From: Gammaproteobacteria bacterium
GTDB taxonomy: Bacteria > Pseudomonadota > Gammaproteobacteria > Steroidobacterales > Steroidobacteraceae
Length of the DNA stretch: 48,696 nucleotides
Assembly: GCA_016882265.1 (NCBI GenBank)
Contig: VGVB01000019.1
Coordinates: forward strand, 1 to 48,696
Direction of reading: 5' to 3'
The notes under the pieces were generated by a model. The model was not told the origin of the DNA and made no database searches. It saw only the letters and a list, made by a program, of their open reading frames with translations. A program made the position numbers and the translations under genes. Positions 1-8,032 of this stretch are shown here, piece after piece; position 1 is the first letter of the stretch; every line of letters begins with the position of its first letter.

Positions 1-1
1 T

Positions 2-112
2 GCCAGCACCTTCGCTGACCTCAAAACCACTGCGCGCAATCGGCTGTGCTCCATGCAACGCCGCCCGAGCCTGATCCGCGCCTTCTGGCAACAGGCTGAA
101 CTGCCATTGTGA
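2..112 (+). CDS. Transposase C-terminal end (IS630-like), cut by the window edge
   Basis: An open frame enters from the left edge and stops with TGA at 110-112, giving the last 36 residues of a protein. The end contains ADLKTTARNRL, MQRRPSLIRAFW and terminates in AELPL. A basic, Trp-containing tail that closes on a short Leu-rich end resembles the C-termini of IS630-family DDE transposases; this is recognition by resemblance only. No terminal inverted repeat could be identified downstream. Whether the full gene is intact cannot be judged. Its position just outside the tRNA-Cys repeat fits an accessory region with more than one insertion event. Confidence 0.4.
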   Translation, partial: ASTFADLKTTARNRLCSMQRRPSLIRAFWQQAELPL

Positions 113-496
113 AACTGTCAGGCATTTATGCAAGGCTCAATAAGTGGCGCACTCCGACCGGATACCGGCAGTACGCGTGTCTGTCGTCAGGAATCCCGAC
201 ACTTTTTCCGCAGCCTGTTGGTAGCAGGATGCCGTCCTGCCGCTGACCCTGTGCGCGCCTGATTGAGCAATGGACATGGAGGCTAGGGTCGGAATCGAAG
301 GCTGTTGGAAGGCACTGATTCTGCGCGACTTCGAATTTGCCATCCCCTCTTTTCGGCAAAGTGGCGTAACTCATCGGACAGCCTGTAGTGGGACCGGCCA
401 AAATGTCCGCGCGGCCAACCGCGCGCGCGACCTTGTCGACTTGTGATCGACCGCACCACCATGCGCGGGACGACGATCTGGGAATGGACTGAGGCG
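113..496. other. Non-coding stretch holding the outer copy of the tRNA-Cys repeat
   Basis: No convincing gene is visible. Open frames on the minus strand here have low-complexity, Arg/Ser-rich translations without recognisable motifs. The only structured element is the 24-bp copy of the tRNA-Cys 3' end at 276-299. No tRNA-Leu is present, although one often follows tRNA-Cys in the uvrC-pgsA-tRNA-Gly-tRNA-Cys neighbourhood of gammaproteobacteria. Confidence 0.5.
276..299. repeat. Direct repeat of tRNA-Cys 3' end (outer att-like site)
   Basis: ATGGAGGCTAGGGTCGGAAT plus CGAA (24 bp) matches 2434-2457 without a mismatch. The copy at 2434 is the 3' third of the tRNA-Cys gene including its CCA end. 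A second copy of a tRNA 3' end in the same orientation about 2.2 kb away is the usual mark left by tyrosine-recombinase integration into a tRNA gene. After base 299 the sequences diverge at once, so this is not a second tRNA. Confidence 0.8.
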
Positions 497-1648
497 TCAC
501 CCCGCCGGATGCCAGCTCCACCCGGCAATCGCGAGATTGTAGTAGGTGGAGCGGCCGGCGGCGTTCCCCAGCACCAGTATTCCCTTGCTGACGAGGTCGG
601 TGATGTCGCGCGATGATGTCGCCGGGGAAGCGCCCGTCATGCTCACGTACTTGCGCTGCGTCACGCCGCCCTCAAATCGGCCGGGGCCCGCTTCGAGCAT
701 CGTGTTGACCACTTTGCGCTGGCGCGCGTTGAGCGCGAAATGCTTGTGCTCAGCCCAGAACCGCGCGCGCACCAGCGCCTCGTTGATCAGAGCCGCGCTC
801 GCCTGGCACGAATCCGCGAACACGTTCGTGAACCACTCGAGCCACGCCGTCACATCGGTGGTGCCGCGCCGCGCCTGGTTGAGCGCTTCGTAGTACGCCA
901 CCTGGCGACGGCGCAGTTCGGCCGAAACGCAGTGCAGCCGCGTAGGTAGCCGTGCGTCCTGGGCGAGCGCCATGTCGACGACGGCACGGCCAATCCGGCC
1001 GTTGCCGTCCTCGAACGGATGAATGGTTTCGAACCAGAGGTGCGCGAGGCCTGCCCGCAGGATGCCGTCGAGAGGCGTAGCGCGGGTTCGGTTGAACCAG
1101 TCGAGAAAGTTGTGCATCTCGGCGCGCACGGCGGCGGAAGGCGGTGCCTCGTAGTGCACCACCTCGCGCCCGATCGGGCCGCTCACGATCTGCATGGGAT
1201 CGGCGTGGCTGCGATAGCGACCCGTTTCCATGGAACGCAGCGCAGTGCCACCTGCCGGGAAGAGTGATGCGTGCCATCGGCACAGGCGTTCCTCGGTCAG
1301 ATCGCTGTCCCACTCCGCGGCCGCACTCTCCATGACGTCGAGCAGCCCTTCCACGTTACGAGGAATGGCAGCGACAAATTCAGGGTTGATCCCGAGGCGG
1401 CGTGCCACGGAGGAGCGCACGCTCGCGAGGTCGAAAGTTTCGCCCTCGATGGCAGCGGTCGCCACTGCCTCGCCGGACCACACGTCGCGTTGTACCAGGG
1501 CGAGCTCATGGGCGCCAATCGCCGCGGCCATGCCGTACAGCCGGCCGCCCTCCGCCCGGGCACGGCCGAGCGGCCCCGCGAGCCGCTCCAGGTCGTAGGT
1601 CAGGCTAGGCCATGCGGGCGATGTCCAGATCCAGGCGCTCGCGGCCAT
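497..1648 (-). CDS. Fic family protein (DUF4172-like N-terminus, Fic core, winged-helix C-terminus)
   Basis: This is a predicted Fic AMP-transferase (adenylyltransferase) or AMP hydrolase acting on a protein target, 383 residues from the ATG at 1648; a GTG seven codons upstream (1669) is the alternative start. The N-terminus WIWTSPAWPSLTYD resembles DUF4172, which often precedes Fic domains. TAAIEG at residues 64-69 fits the inhibitory-helix motif (S/T)xxxE(G/N), so the enzyme is expected to be self-inhibited. The complete catalytic motif HPFEDGNGRIGR lies at residues 210-221. The last 75 or so residues look like a winged helix-turn-helix, which suggests DNA binding and perhaps autoregulation through the AT-rich sites upstream. 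It sits inside the tRNA-Cys repeat pair as likely transferred cargo. The target protein is unknown. Confidence 0.9.
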   Translation of the reverse strand: MAASAWIWTSPAWPSLTYDLERLAGPLGRARAEGGRLYGMAAAIGAHELALVQRDVWSGEAVATAAIEGETFDLASVRSSVARRLGINPEFVAAIPRNVEGLLDVMESAAAEWDSDLTEERLCRWHASLFPAGGTALRSMETGRYRSHADPMQIVSGPIGREVVHYEAPPSAAVRAEMHNFLDWFNRTRATPLDGILRAGLAHLWFETIHPFEDGNGRIGRAVVDMALAQDARLPTRLHCVSAELRRRQVAYYEALNQARRGTTDVTAWLEWFTNVFADSCQASAALINEALVRARFWAEHKHFALNARQRKVVNTMLEAGPGRFEGGVTQRKYVSMTGASPATSSRDITDLVSKGILVLGNAAGRSTYYNLAIAGWSWHPAG

Positions 1649-1697
1649 GATCGCGTCACTGAACGACACAAAACATAATGGAGTCCGTGGGTTAGTC

Positions 1698-1739
1698 GAT
1701 TATCAAGATTAATCCTATCACGTCATGAGGTGATTAATA
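1698..1739. promoter_or_regulatory. AT-rich operator candidate between fic and the antitoxin gene
   Basis: Three GATTA-containing elements lie in this stretch: GATTAT at 1698, the palindrome GATTAATC at 1707-1714, and GATTAATA at 1732. An inverted repeat ATCAC-N8-GTGAT spans 1717-1734. The region separates divergent genes, one ending in a probable winged helix and the other encoding a probable DNA-binding antitoxin, so either protein could bind here. Binding is inferred from symmetry only. Confidence 0.35.
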
Positions 1740-1805
1740 CGCCATTCGCCTCACGCTCGATATCTGTGCTCCGAAGCCGCCCGAGATGTAGCTACAGTGG
1801 TCGGC

Positions 1806-2132
1806 ATGAAGAACGCCGCCATTCGCGCACGTATGGATTCCAAACTCAAAGCGAGCGCGCTCCGGGTGCTGGCCTCGTGCGGCCTCGATGCGAGCGATGC
1901 CATCCAGCTGTTCCTGCAGCAGGTTGTGGCGCATCAGGGCATCCCGTTCGATATCCGCAGCGCCGAGCGCGCGCCTTCCATGGCCAAGCTACGGGCGATG
2001 AAGCGTCAGTCGCAGAAGCGCGATCACCGGATCGCTGGCTCGGTTGATGTGTCGAAGGGCCAGATGCTGCTGCTGCGCCCGGAGCGACTCCGCGGCGCCA
2101 AGGTTTGCTGGCCGAAGGCTAGCTTGGTGTGA
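1806..2132 (+). CDS. DinJ/RelB-like antitoxin with an unrecognised C-terminal extension
   Basis: The product is 108 residues from the ATG at 1806; an in-frame ATG at 1797 is possible. The first half resembles DinJ/RelB antitoxins: a basic start (IRARMDSKLKASAL), then GLDASDAIQLFLQQVV and GIPFDI, the ribbon-helix-helix region and its exit. These proteins bind DNA as dimers and neutralise a YafQ/RelE-type ribonuclease. No RelE-like toxin gene follows. The tail from about residue 75 contains SVDVSKGQMLLLRPERL and is not part of the usual antitoxin; it may be a real extension or a fusion created by decay. The gene lies divergent from fic within the tRNA-Cys element. Pairing with the Fic protein is possible but not shown. 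Confidence 0.65.
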   Translation: MKNAAIRARMDSKLKASALRVLASCGLDASDAIQLFLQQVVAHQGIPFDIRSAERAPSMAKLRAMKRQSQKRDHRIAGSVDVSKGQMLLLRPERLRGAKVCWPKASLV

Positions 2133-2221
2133 TGGACTCGGCCCACGCCCTTCTGGAAGCCGAGCTCACCACCGACAAGGTCAGTTTCTTCGCTTGACGC
2201 CGCGCGGGCAGCAGTGAAGGT

Positions 2222-2419
2222 GCTGTTCATGGCGTGATGCACATTCTCATACACTAGCGCAGGCACGGGATCGAAATGGTGATGCACCAAGGTCTGGATC
2301 CTCTGGTCGTCCAAATAGTGAGTGCCAGTGATGGTGCGAATAGCGTCTTTCACCCCGACGATCAGATAGCTCGACGTGGTGGGATTTGAGTTGGCCAAGA
2401 GGCGGACAACCGTGAACAA
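2222..2419 (-). pseudogene. Fragment of an AlbA_2-like (Schlafen/AAA-4-associated) domain protein
   Basis: A minus-strand frame directly beside the tRNA-Cys repeat encodes LLANSNPTTSSYLIVGVKD followed by DDQRIQTLVHHHFDPVPALV. This resembles the AlbA_2 (divergent AAA-4) domain, in which a stretch like ALANT-x-GG-x-LLIGVxD precedes a RIQ helix. No ATG starts the frame (the outermost start is TTG), the N-terminal EFK part of the domain is absent and the downstream sequence loses similarity. It is therefore a remnant of a larger gene whose 5' end was lost near the att site. The family assignment rests on a short motif. Confidence 0.4.
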
Positions 2420-2433
2420 CAGAAAACAGGGTG

Positions 2434-2457
2434 ATGGAGGCTAGGGTCGGAATCGAA
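2434..2457. repeat. Direct repeat of tRNA-Cys 3' end (tRNA-side att-like site)
   Basis: This is the second perfect copy of the 24-bp repeat found at 276-299. It lies inside the intact tRNA-Cys gene and covers its 3' acceptor strand and part of the T arm, the segment most often used as attB by tRNA-targeting integrases. Confidence 0.8.
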
Positions 2458-2508
2458 CCGGCGTACACGGCTTTGCAGGCCGCTGCATGACCACTCTGCC
2501 ACCTAGCC
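2435..2508 (-). tRNA. tRNA-Cys (anticodon GCA)
   Basis: Read on the minus strand, the 74-nt gene begins GGCTAGG and ends CCTAGCC-T-CCA, giving a full 7-bp acceptor stem and an encoded CCA. The anticodon stem encloses the loop CTGCAAA with anticodon GCA. The T loop is GGTTCGATTCC. Together with tRNA-Gly just upstream it follows pgsA, as in many gammaproteobacteria. Its 3' end is the repeat unit of the flanking element. Confidence 0.97.
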
Positions 2509-2561
2509 AAGGGGCATCCGACGCGAAACCTCGGGACCGCGTCGCCGGGGTTCCGGAAGAC

Positions 2562-2637
2562 TGGAGCGGGAAACGAGGCTCGAACTCGCGACCTCAACCT
2601 TGGCAAGGTTGCGCTCTACCAACTGAGCTATTCCCGC
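2562..2637 (-). tRNA. tRNA-Gly (anticodon GCC)
   Basis: The 76-nt gene reads GCGGGAATAGCTCAGTTGG at its 5' end and ends with TTCCCGC-T-CCA, so the acceptor stem pairs fully and CCA is encoded. The anticodon stem CAACC/GGTTG encloses TTGCCAA with anticodon GCC. It lies 53 bp upstream of tRNA-Cys and is probably co-transcribed with it. Confidence 0.97.
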
Positions 2638-2665
2638 AGGGCGCCTGCAAGCGGCCGATATTCTA

Positions 2666-2693
2666 GGTGCTGGCGGGCGGCAACGCCAGCACC
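2666..2693 (-). terminator. Strong hairpin between pgsA and tRNA-Gly
   Basis: GGTGCTGGCG (2666-2675) pairs perfectly with CGCCAGCACC (2684-2693) across an 8-nt loop. On the minus strand it comes 12 bases after the pgsA stop and is followed by TAGAATAT, which is only weakly U-rich. It could end the uvrC-pgsA transcript or mark where the tRNA transcript is separated by processing. The hairpin is seen; its role is inferred. Confidence 0.5.
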
Positions 2694-2704
2694 CCCTGGT
2701 GCCG

Positions 2705-3265
2705 TTACTGGCGCAGGTCGGGCCACGCGGCGCGCAGATAGGCGACCATCGACCATAGCGTCAGCATTGCGGCGAGGACCGTCAGCACGAGGCCGAGCGC
2801 ATAGATCGGCAGTCCGAACAGGTCCTGGCGGAACAACAGCATCGACAGGCCGACGACCTGCACGATCGTCTTCAGCTTGCCGATGCCGGATACCGCAATC
2901 TTGTGTCGCGCGCCGATCTCGGCCATCCACTCGCGCAGCCCGGAAATCGCGATCTCGCGGCCGATGATGACGGCCGCGGCGACGACGACGTACCAGGCCG
3001 GGTCACGGCTGACGATCAGCACCAGCGCGACCGCGACGATCAGCTTGTCGGCGACCGGATCCAGGAACGCGCCGAGCGGTGACACCTGGCCAAGGCGGCG
3101 CGCCACGTAACCGTCATAGGCATCGGTGATCCCGGCCGCGGCGAACATCAGGCCACAGGCCATGTCGGCCCAGCCGTACGGCAGGTAGAACAGCACGACG
3201 ATCGCCGGGATCAGCAGGATCCGCAGCGCCGTCAGCAGGTTCGGGACGGTGTACGGCTCGGTCAT
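2705..3265 (-). CDS. pgsA: CDP-diacylglycerol--glycerol-3-phosphate 3-phosphatidyltransferase
   Basis: PgsA makes phosphatidylglycerophosphate from CDP-diacylglycerol and glycerol-3-phosphate in the inner membrane, the first committed step to phosphatidylglycerol and cardiolipin. The 186-residue product starts MTEPYTVPNLLTALR. It carries an exact CDP-alcohol phosphotransferase motif DxxDGxxARx8GxxxDxxxD with D48, D51, G52, A55, R56, G65, D69 and D73. Several hydrophobic segments follow (about 75-95, 100-115 and 140-175). A longer in-frame reading upstream exists but lies within uvrC. The ATG overlaps the uvrC stop by four bases (ATGA), so the two are probably translationally coupled, as in other gammaproteobacteria. 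Confidence 0.97.
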   Translation of the reverse strand: MTEPYTVPNLLTALRILLIPAIVVLFYLPYGWADMACGLMFAAAGITDAYDGYVARRLGQVSPLGAFLDPVADKLIVAVALVLIVSRDPAWYVVVAAAVIIGREIAISGLREWMAEIGARHKIAVSGIGKLKTIVQVVGLSMLLFRQDLFGLPIYALGLVLTVLAAMLTLWSMVAYLRAAWPDLRQ

Positions 3266-5082
3266 GTCACTCCCGGGTGCAGGTGCTCGAAGATCGACTG
3301 CGCGAGCGCCGGGCCGATGCCGGGCGCGCGGGCGAGGTCCTCGACACCGGCGCGCAGCACGCCCTGCAGTCCGCCGAAATGCTGCAGCAGACGCCGGCGT
3401 CGCGCGGGCCCCAGCCCGGCCACGGCCTCGAGCATCGAAGTCTGGCGGGCTCGGGAGCGGCTGCGACGATGGCCGCTGATTGCGAACCGGTGCGCCTCGT
3501 CCCGCACCCGCTGGATCAGTCGCAGCGCGACGGAGTCCGGCGGCAGTATAGAAGCGCCCTCCCGACCCAACAAGAACAGTCGCTCCTGCCCGGGCCGGCG
3601 ATCGGCGCCCTTTGCCACTGCCGCAACGGACGGCAGTGCGAGGCCGATTTCCGCGAGCACCGCCGCGGCCGTGGCGAGCTGCCCGGCACCGCCGTCGAGC
3701 AGCAGCAACTCGGGCAGCGCGGCGCCTTCCTGCAGCCGCCGCCGGTAGCGCCGGCTGAGCGCCTGGCGCAGCGCGCCGCAATCGTCCCTCGCGGCCACGC
3801 CCTCGATGTTGTAGCGCCGGTATTCCTGCCGCAGCGGTCCCTGCGCGTCGAACACGACACAGGAGGCGACGGTCGCCTCACCCCGGGTGTGGCTGATGTC
3901 GAAGCACTCGATCCGCGCGGGCGGCCGGCCGAGGCCGAGGAACTCACCGAGCGCCGCCAACTGGGTGGCCTGGTTCGAACGGGTTGCAGCGCGCATGCCG
4001 AGCGCGGTCGCGGCATTCTGCCGCGCCAGTTCCAGCCAGCGCAGCGGCGTGCCGCGCCGCGCGCTGGCGATGGTCACCGGGTGTCCGGCCCGCGCCGTCA
4101 GCGCCTCCGCCAGCGCCTGCTGGTCCTCGAGGCGATGCGACACGAGGATCTGCGCCGGCGGCTCCTGGCCGTCGTAGTGCTGGCGAATGAAGGCCGACAG
4201 CACTTCGGGCGCGGTGCTGATCGGTGCGCGCGGATGAAAGGTCGCGGTGCCGAGAAGCTGCCCGCCGCGGGCCGGCAGCAGCGCAACGCAGAACTCCCCG
4301 CCCTGCTCCGCGACGGCCAGCACATCCGTGTTGCGCCCGCCGCGGGCGCGGCTGACCACCTGCCGCGACTGGATTTCGGTCAGTGCGGCCAGCTGGTCGC
4401 CGAGCGCGGCGGCACGCTCGAAATCGAGCCGCCCCGCCGCCTCATCCATGGCCGCGGCCAGGCCGCTGCTCACATCGCCGGCGCGTCCCTCGAGTACGAG
4501 CACCGCGGCCTGCACGTCACGCGCATAGTCGGCGTGGCTGATCAGGCCGGTGCAGGGCGCCGAGCAGCGCCGGATCTGGTACTCGAGGCAGGGCCGGCTG
4601 CGGTTGGCGAAGAAACTGTCGCGGCAGCCGCGCAGCCGGAACAGGCGGTGGAGCTGCTGCAGCGTCTCGTGCACGGCGCCGGCCGAGGGATAGGGCCCGA
4701 ACAGCCGCCCCGGCAGGCGGCGCGAACCGCGGTAGAACGACAGCCGCGGGAACTCGTGTGCCGAGAGCTGCAGCCACGGAAAGCTCTTGTCGTCGCGCAG
4801 GATGACGTTGTAGCGCGGGCGGTGCTCCTTGATCAGATTGTGCTCGAGCAGCAGCGCCTCGGTTTCGGAGTGCGTAACCGTGACCTCGATGCCGGCGATA
4901 TGCCGCACCAGGGCCAGGGCCCGCGGCTGCAGGCGCTCGGGCCGGAAGTAGCTGCCGACCCGCGCGCGCAGATTGCGCGCCTTGCCGACGTACAGGATTG
5001 CGCCGCCGGCATCCAGCATCCGGTAGACGCCCGGACGGGCCGGCAGCGTCGCGACGAACGCTTTGGGTTCGAATGCGCTCAC
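3262..5082 (-). CDS. uvrC: Excinuclease ABC subunit C
   Basis: UvrC makes both incisions around a DNA lesion after UvrA/UvrB loading in nucleotide excision repair. The 606-residue product has the usual length. The N-terminal GIY-YIG nuclease reads RPGVYRMLD then ILYVGKARNLRARV (residues 17-42). A Cys cluster with C...C-x-E-x-QIRRCSAPC follows near 155-175, and the UVR helix pair for UvrB contact lies near 205-235. The RNase H-like 5' nuclease half shows ECFDISH, VVFD and LLLDGGAGQ acidic positions and DEAHRFAISGHRR. Tandem helix-hairpin-helix motifs (AGLGPARRRRLL, APGIGPALAQ) close the protein. It overlaps pgsA. Upstream lies aceA (28-bp gap) rather than the gacA/uvrY regulator often found here. 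Confidence 0.98.
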   Translation of the reverse strand: MSAFEPKAFVATLPARPGVYRMLDAGGAILYVGKARNLRARVGSYFRPERLQPRALALVRHIAGIEVTVTHSETEALLLEHNLIKEHRPRYNVILRDDKSFPWLQLSAHEFPRLSFYRGSRRLPGRLFGPYPSAGAVHETLQQLHRLFRLRGCRDSFFANRSRPCLEYQIRRCSAPCTGLISHADYARDVQAAVLVLEGRAGDVSSGLAAAMDEAAGRLDFERAAALGDQLAALTEIQSRQVVSRARGGRNTDVLAVAEQGGEFCVALLPARGGQLLGTATFHPRAPISTAPEVLSAFIRQHYDGQEPPAQILVSHRLEDQQALAEALTARAGHPVTIASARRGTPLRWLELARQNAATALGMRAATRSNQATQLAALGEFLGLGRPPARIECFDISHTRGEATVASCVVFDAQGPLRQEYRRYNIEGVAARDDCGALRQALSRRYRRRLQEGAALPELLLLDGGAGQLATAAAVLAEIGLALPSVAAVAKGADRRPGQERLFLLGREGASILPPDSVALRLIQRVRDEAHRFAISGHRRSRSRARQTSMLEAVAGLGPARRRRLLQHFGGLQGVLRAGVEDLARAPGIGPALAQSIFEHLHPGVT

Positions 5083-5110
5083 GCCCTCATCATCGCGCGC
5101 GGCCCGCGCT

Positions 5111-6394
<1,284 letters not shown>

Positions 6395-6409
6395 TACTGG
6401 TCTCCGTGG

Positions 6410-8014
6410 TCAGTCGATTTCGCGGTAGGCAACGAGGGTCAGAAAGGTCTGAAAGTCGCGGCGCGCGGTGAGCTCGTCCACGAGCTGCGCGGCGCGCGCG
6501 TAATGGCCGGCAGTCAACGCCTCGCTGCCGACCTCGGCGCGGATCTTGCCCAGTTCCCCGGCGATCAGCTCGCGCACCAGTTCGAGGGTCACCGGGCGGC
6601 CGTCCTGCAGCGCGCTGCCGTGACGCACCCACTGCCACAACTGCGCGCGCGCGATCTCGGCGGTCGCGGCGTCCTCCATCAGATTGTGGATCGGCACACA
6701 GCCATTGCCGCCGAGCCAGGCCGCCAGGTAGCGGATACTGACGTCGATGTTGTTCCTCAGCCCGGCTTCACTGATCGCGCCGGCCGGCACCCGCAGCAGG
6801 TCGGCGGCGGTGACCGTCACGTCCTCGCGCAGGCGGTGCAGATTGTTCGGCGTCGGCATCAGCCGGTCGAAGACCTCCAGCGCGATCGGCACGAGGCCCG
6901 GGTGTGCGACCCAGGTGCCGTCATGGCCATCGCCGGCCTCGCGCTCCTTGTCCGCGCGGACCTTGGCGAGCGCCTGCTCGTTGGCCGCGGGATCACCCTT
7001 GATCGGGATCTGCGCGGCCATGCCGCCCATCGCGAAGGCACCGCGGCGGTGGCAGGTGCGGATCACCAGCAGCGAGTATGAGCGCAGGAAATGCGCGGTC
7101 ATCGTCACTGAATTGCGGTCCGGCAGCACGAAGTCCGGGCGGGCGCTGAACTTCTTGATGAAGCTGAAGATGTAGTCCCAGCGGCCGCAGTTGAGGCCGG
7201 CGATGTAGTCGCGCAGCTCGAACAGAATCTCGTCCATCTCGAAGGCAGCGACGATCGTCTCGATCAGCACGGTGGCTCTGATCGTGCCGTGGGCGAGGCC
7301 GAGCCGCCGCTCGGCGTGGTCGAACACCTGGGCCCAGAGCCGCGCCTCACGGTGGTTCTCCAGTTTGGGCAGATAGAAGTACGGGCCGGTGCCGCGCCGC
7401 TGCAGCTCGGCCGCGTTGTGGAACAGGTACAGGCTGAAGTCGACCAGCGCGCCGGGCAGCGGCCGGCCGTCGCACAGCCAGTGCTTCTCCTCCAGATGCC
7501 AGCCGCGCGGCCGTACCAGCAGCACCGCGGTCTGCGGATTGAGCCGGTAGACCTTGCCCTCGGGGCTGGTGAACTCGATCGTGCGCCGGACCGCATCGCG
7601 CAGATTGACCTGGCCCTCGACCACGTTGGCCCAGCTCGGGCACAGCGAGTCCTCGAAGTCGGCCATGAACACGCGTGCGCCGGAGTTCAGCGCGTTGATC
7701 ACCATCTTGCGCTCGGTCGGGCCGGTGATCTCGACGCGGCGATCGAGGAGGTCGGCCGGGATCGGCGCGACGCGCCAGTCGGATTCGCGCAGCTTGCGCG
7801 TATCCGGCAGGAAATCCGGCAGCGCCCCGGCGTCGAACTCCGCCTGGCGGCGCTCACGCTCGCCGAGCAGGCGGATGATCTCCGGCGTGAAACGCCCGGC
7901 CAGTTCCTCGACGAAGGCGACAGCCGCCGGCGTGAGGATTTCGCGCCAGGCCGGCGGCAGATCCGCCCGCGGCCCGGAACCGACTTGCTCTGACGTCTGA
8001 GAACTCAACTCCAA
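6410..8014 (-). CDS. aceB: Malate synthase A
   Basis: AceB condenses glyoxylate with acetyl-CoA to malate, completing the glyoxylate shunt with the adjacent aceA. The 534-residue length matches malate synthase A rather than the roughly 720-residue G form. Visible signatures are GAGVFMADFEDS-like text (SGARVFMADFEDSLCP), the block IAGLNCGRWDYIFSFIKKF with the conserved Arg/Trp/Asp, and NDGTWVAHP-like GHDGTWVAHPGLVPIA. The ATG at 8014 is the only start giving the full N-terminus. It lies 18 bp after the DAHP synthase gene, so the three probably form one operon. Confidence 0.98.
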   Translation of the reverse strand: MELSSQTSEQVGSGPRADLPPAWREILTPAAVAFVEELAGRFTPEIIRLLGERERRQAEFDAGALPDFLPDTRKLRESDWRVAPIPADLLDRRVEITGPTERKMVINALNSGARVFMADFEDSLCPSWANVVEGQVNLRDAVRRTIEFTSPEGKVYRLNPQTAVLLVRPRGWHLEEKHWLCDGRPLPGALVDFSLYLFHNAAELQRRGTGPYFYLPKLENHREARLWAQVFDHAERRLGLAHGTIRATVLIETIVAAFEMDEILFELRDYIAGLNCGRWDYIFSFIKKFSARPDFVLPDRNSVTMTAHFLRSYSLLVIRTCHRRGAFAMGGMAAQIPIKGDPAANEQALAKVRADKEREAGDGHDGTWVAHPGLVPIALEVFDRLMPTPNNLHRLREDVTVTAADLLRVPAGAISEAGLRNNIDVSIRYLAAWLGGNGCVPIHNLMEDAATAEIARAQLWQWVRHGSALQDGRPVTLELVRELIAGELGKIRAEVGSEALTAGHYARAAQLVDELTARRDFQTFLTLVAYREID

Positions 8015-8032
8015 CTCCTTGAATACTCGGTC

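Larger units (their letters stand above)
276..2457. mobile_element. Putative decayed integrative element in tRNA-Cys
   Basis: The segment is bounded by two perfect 24-bp direct repeats of the tRNA-Cys 3' end. It holds a Fic-domain gene (minus strand), a DinJ/RelB-like antitoxin without its toxin (plus strand) and a broken AlbA_2-like fragment directly against the tRNA. No integrase or excisionase gene is visible, so the element cannot move by itself and is probably the remainder of a larger island. The AT-rich Fic/antitoxin intergenic region (1680-1796) contrasts with the GC-rich core genome. The seen evidence is the repeats and cargo; mobility is inference. Confidence 0.6.
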
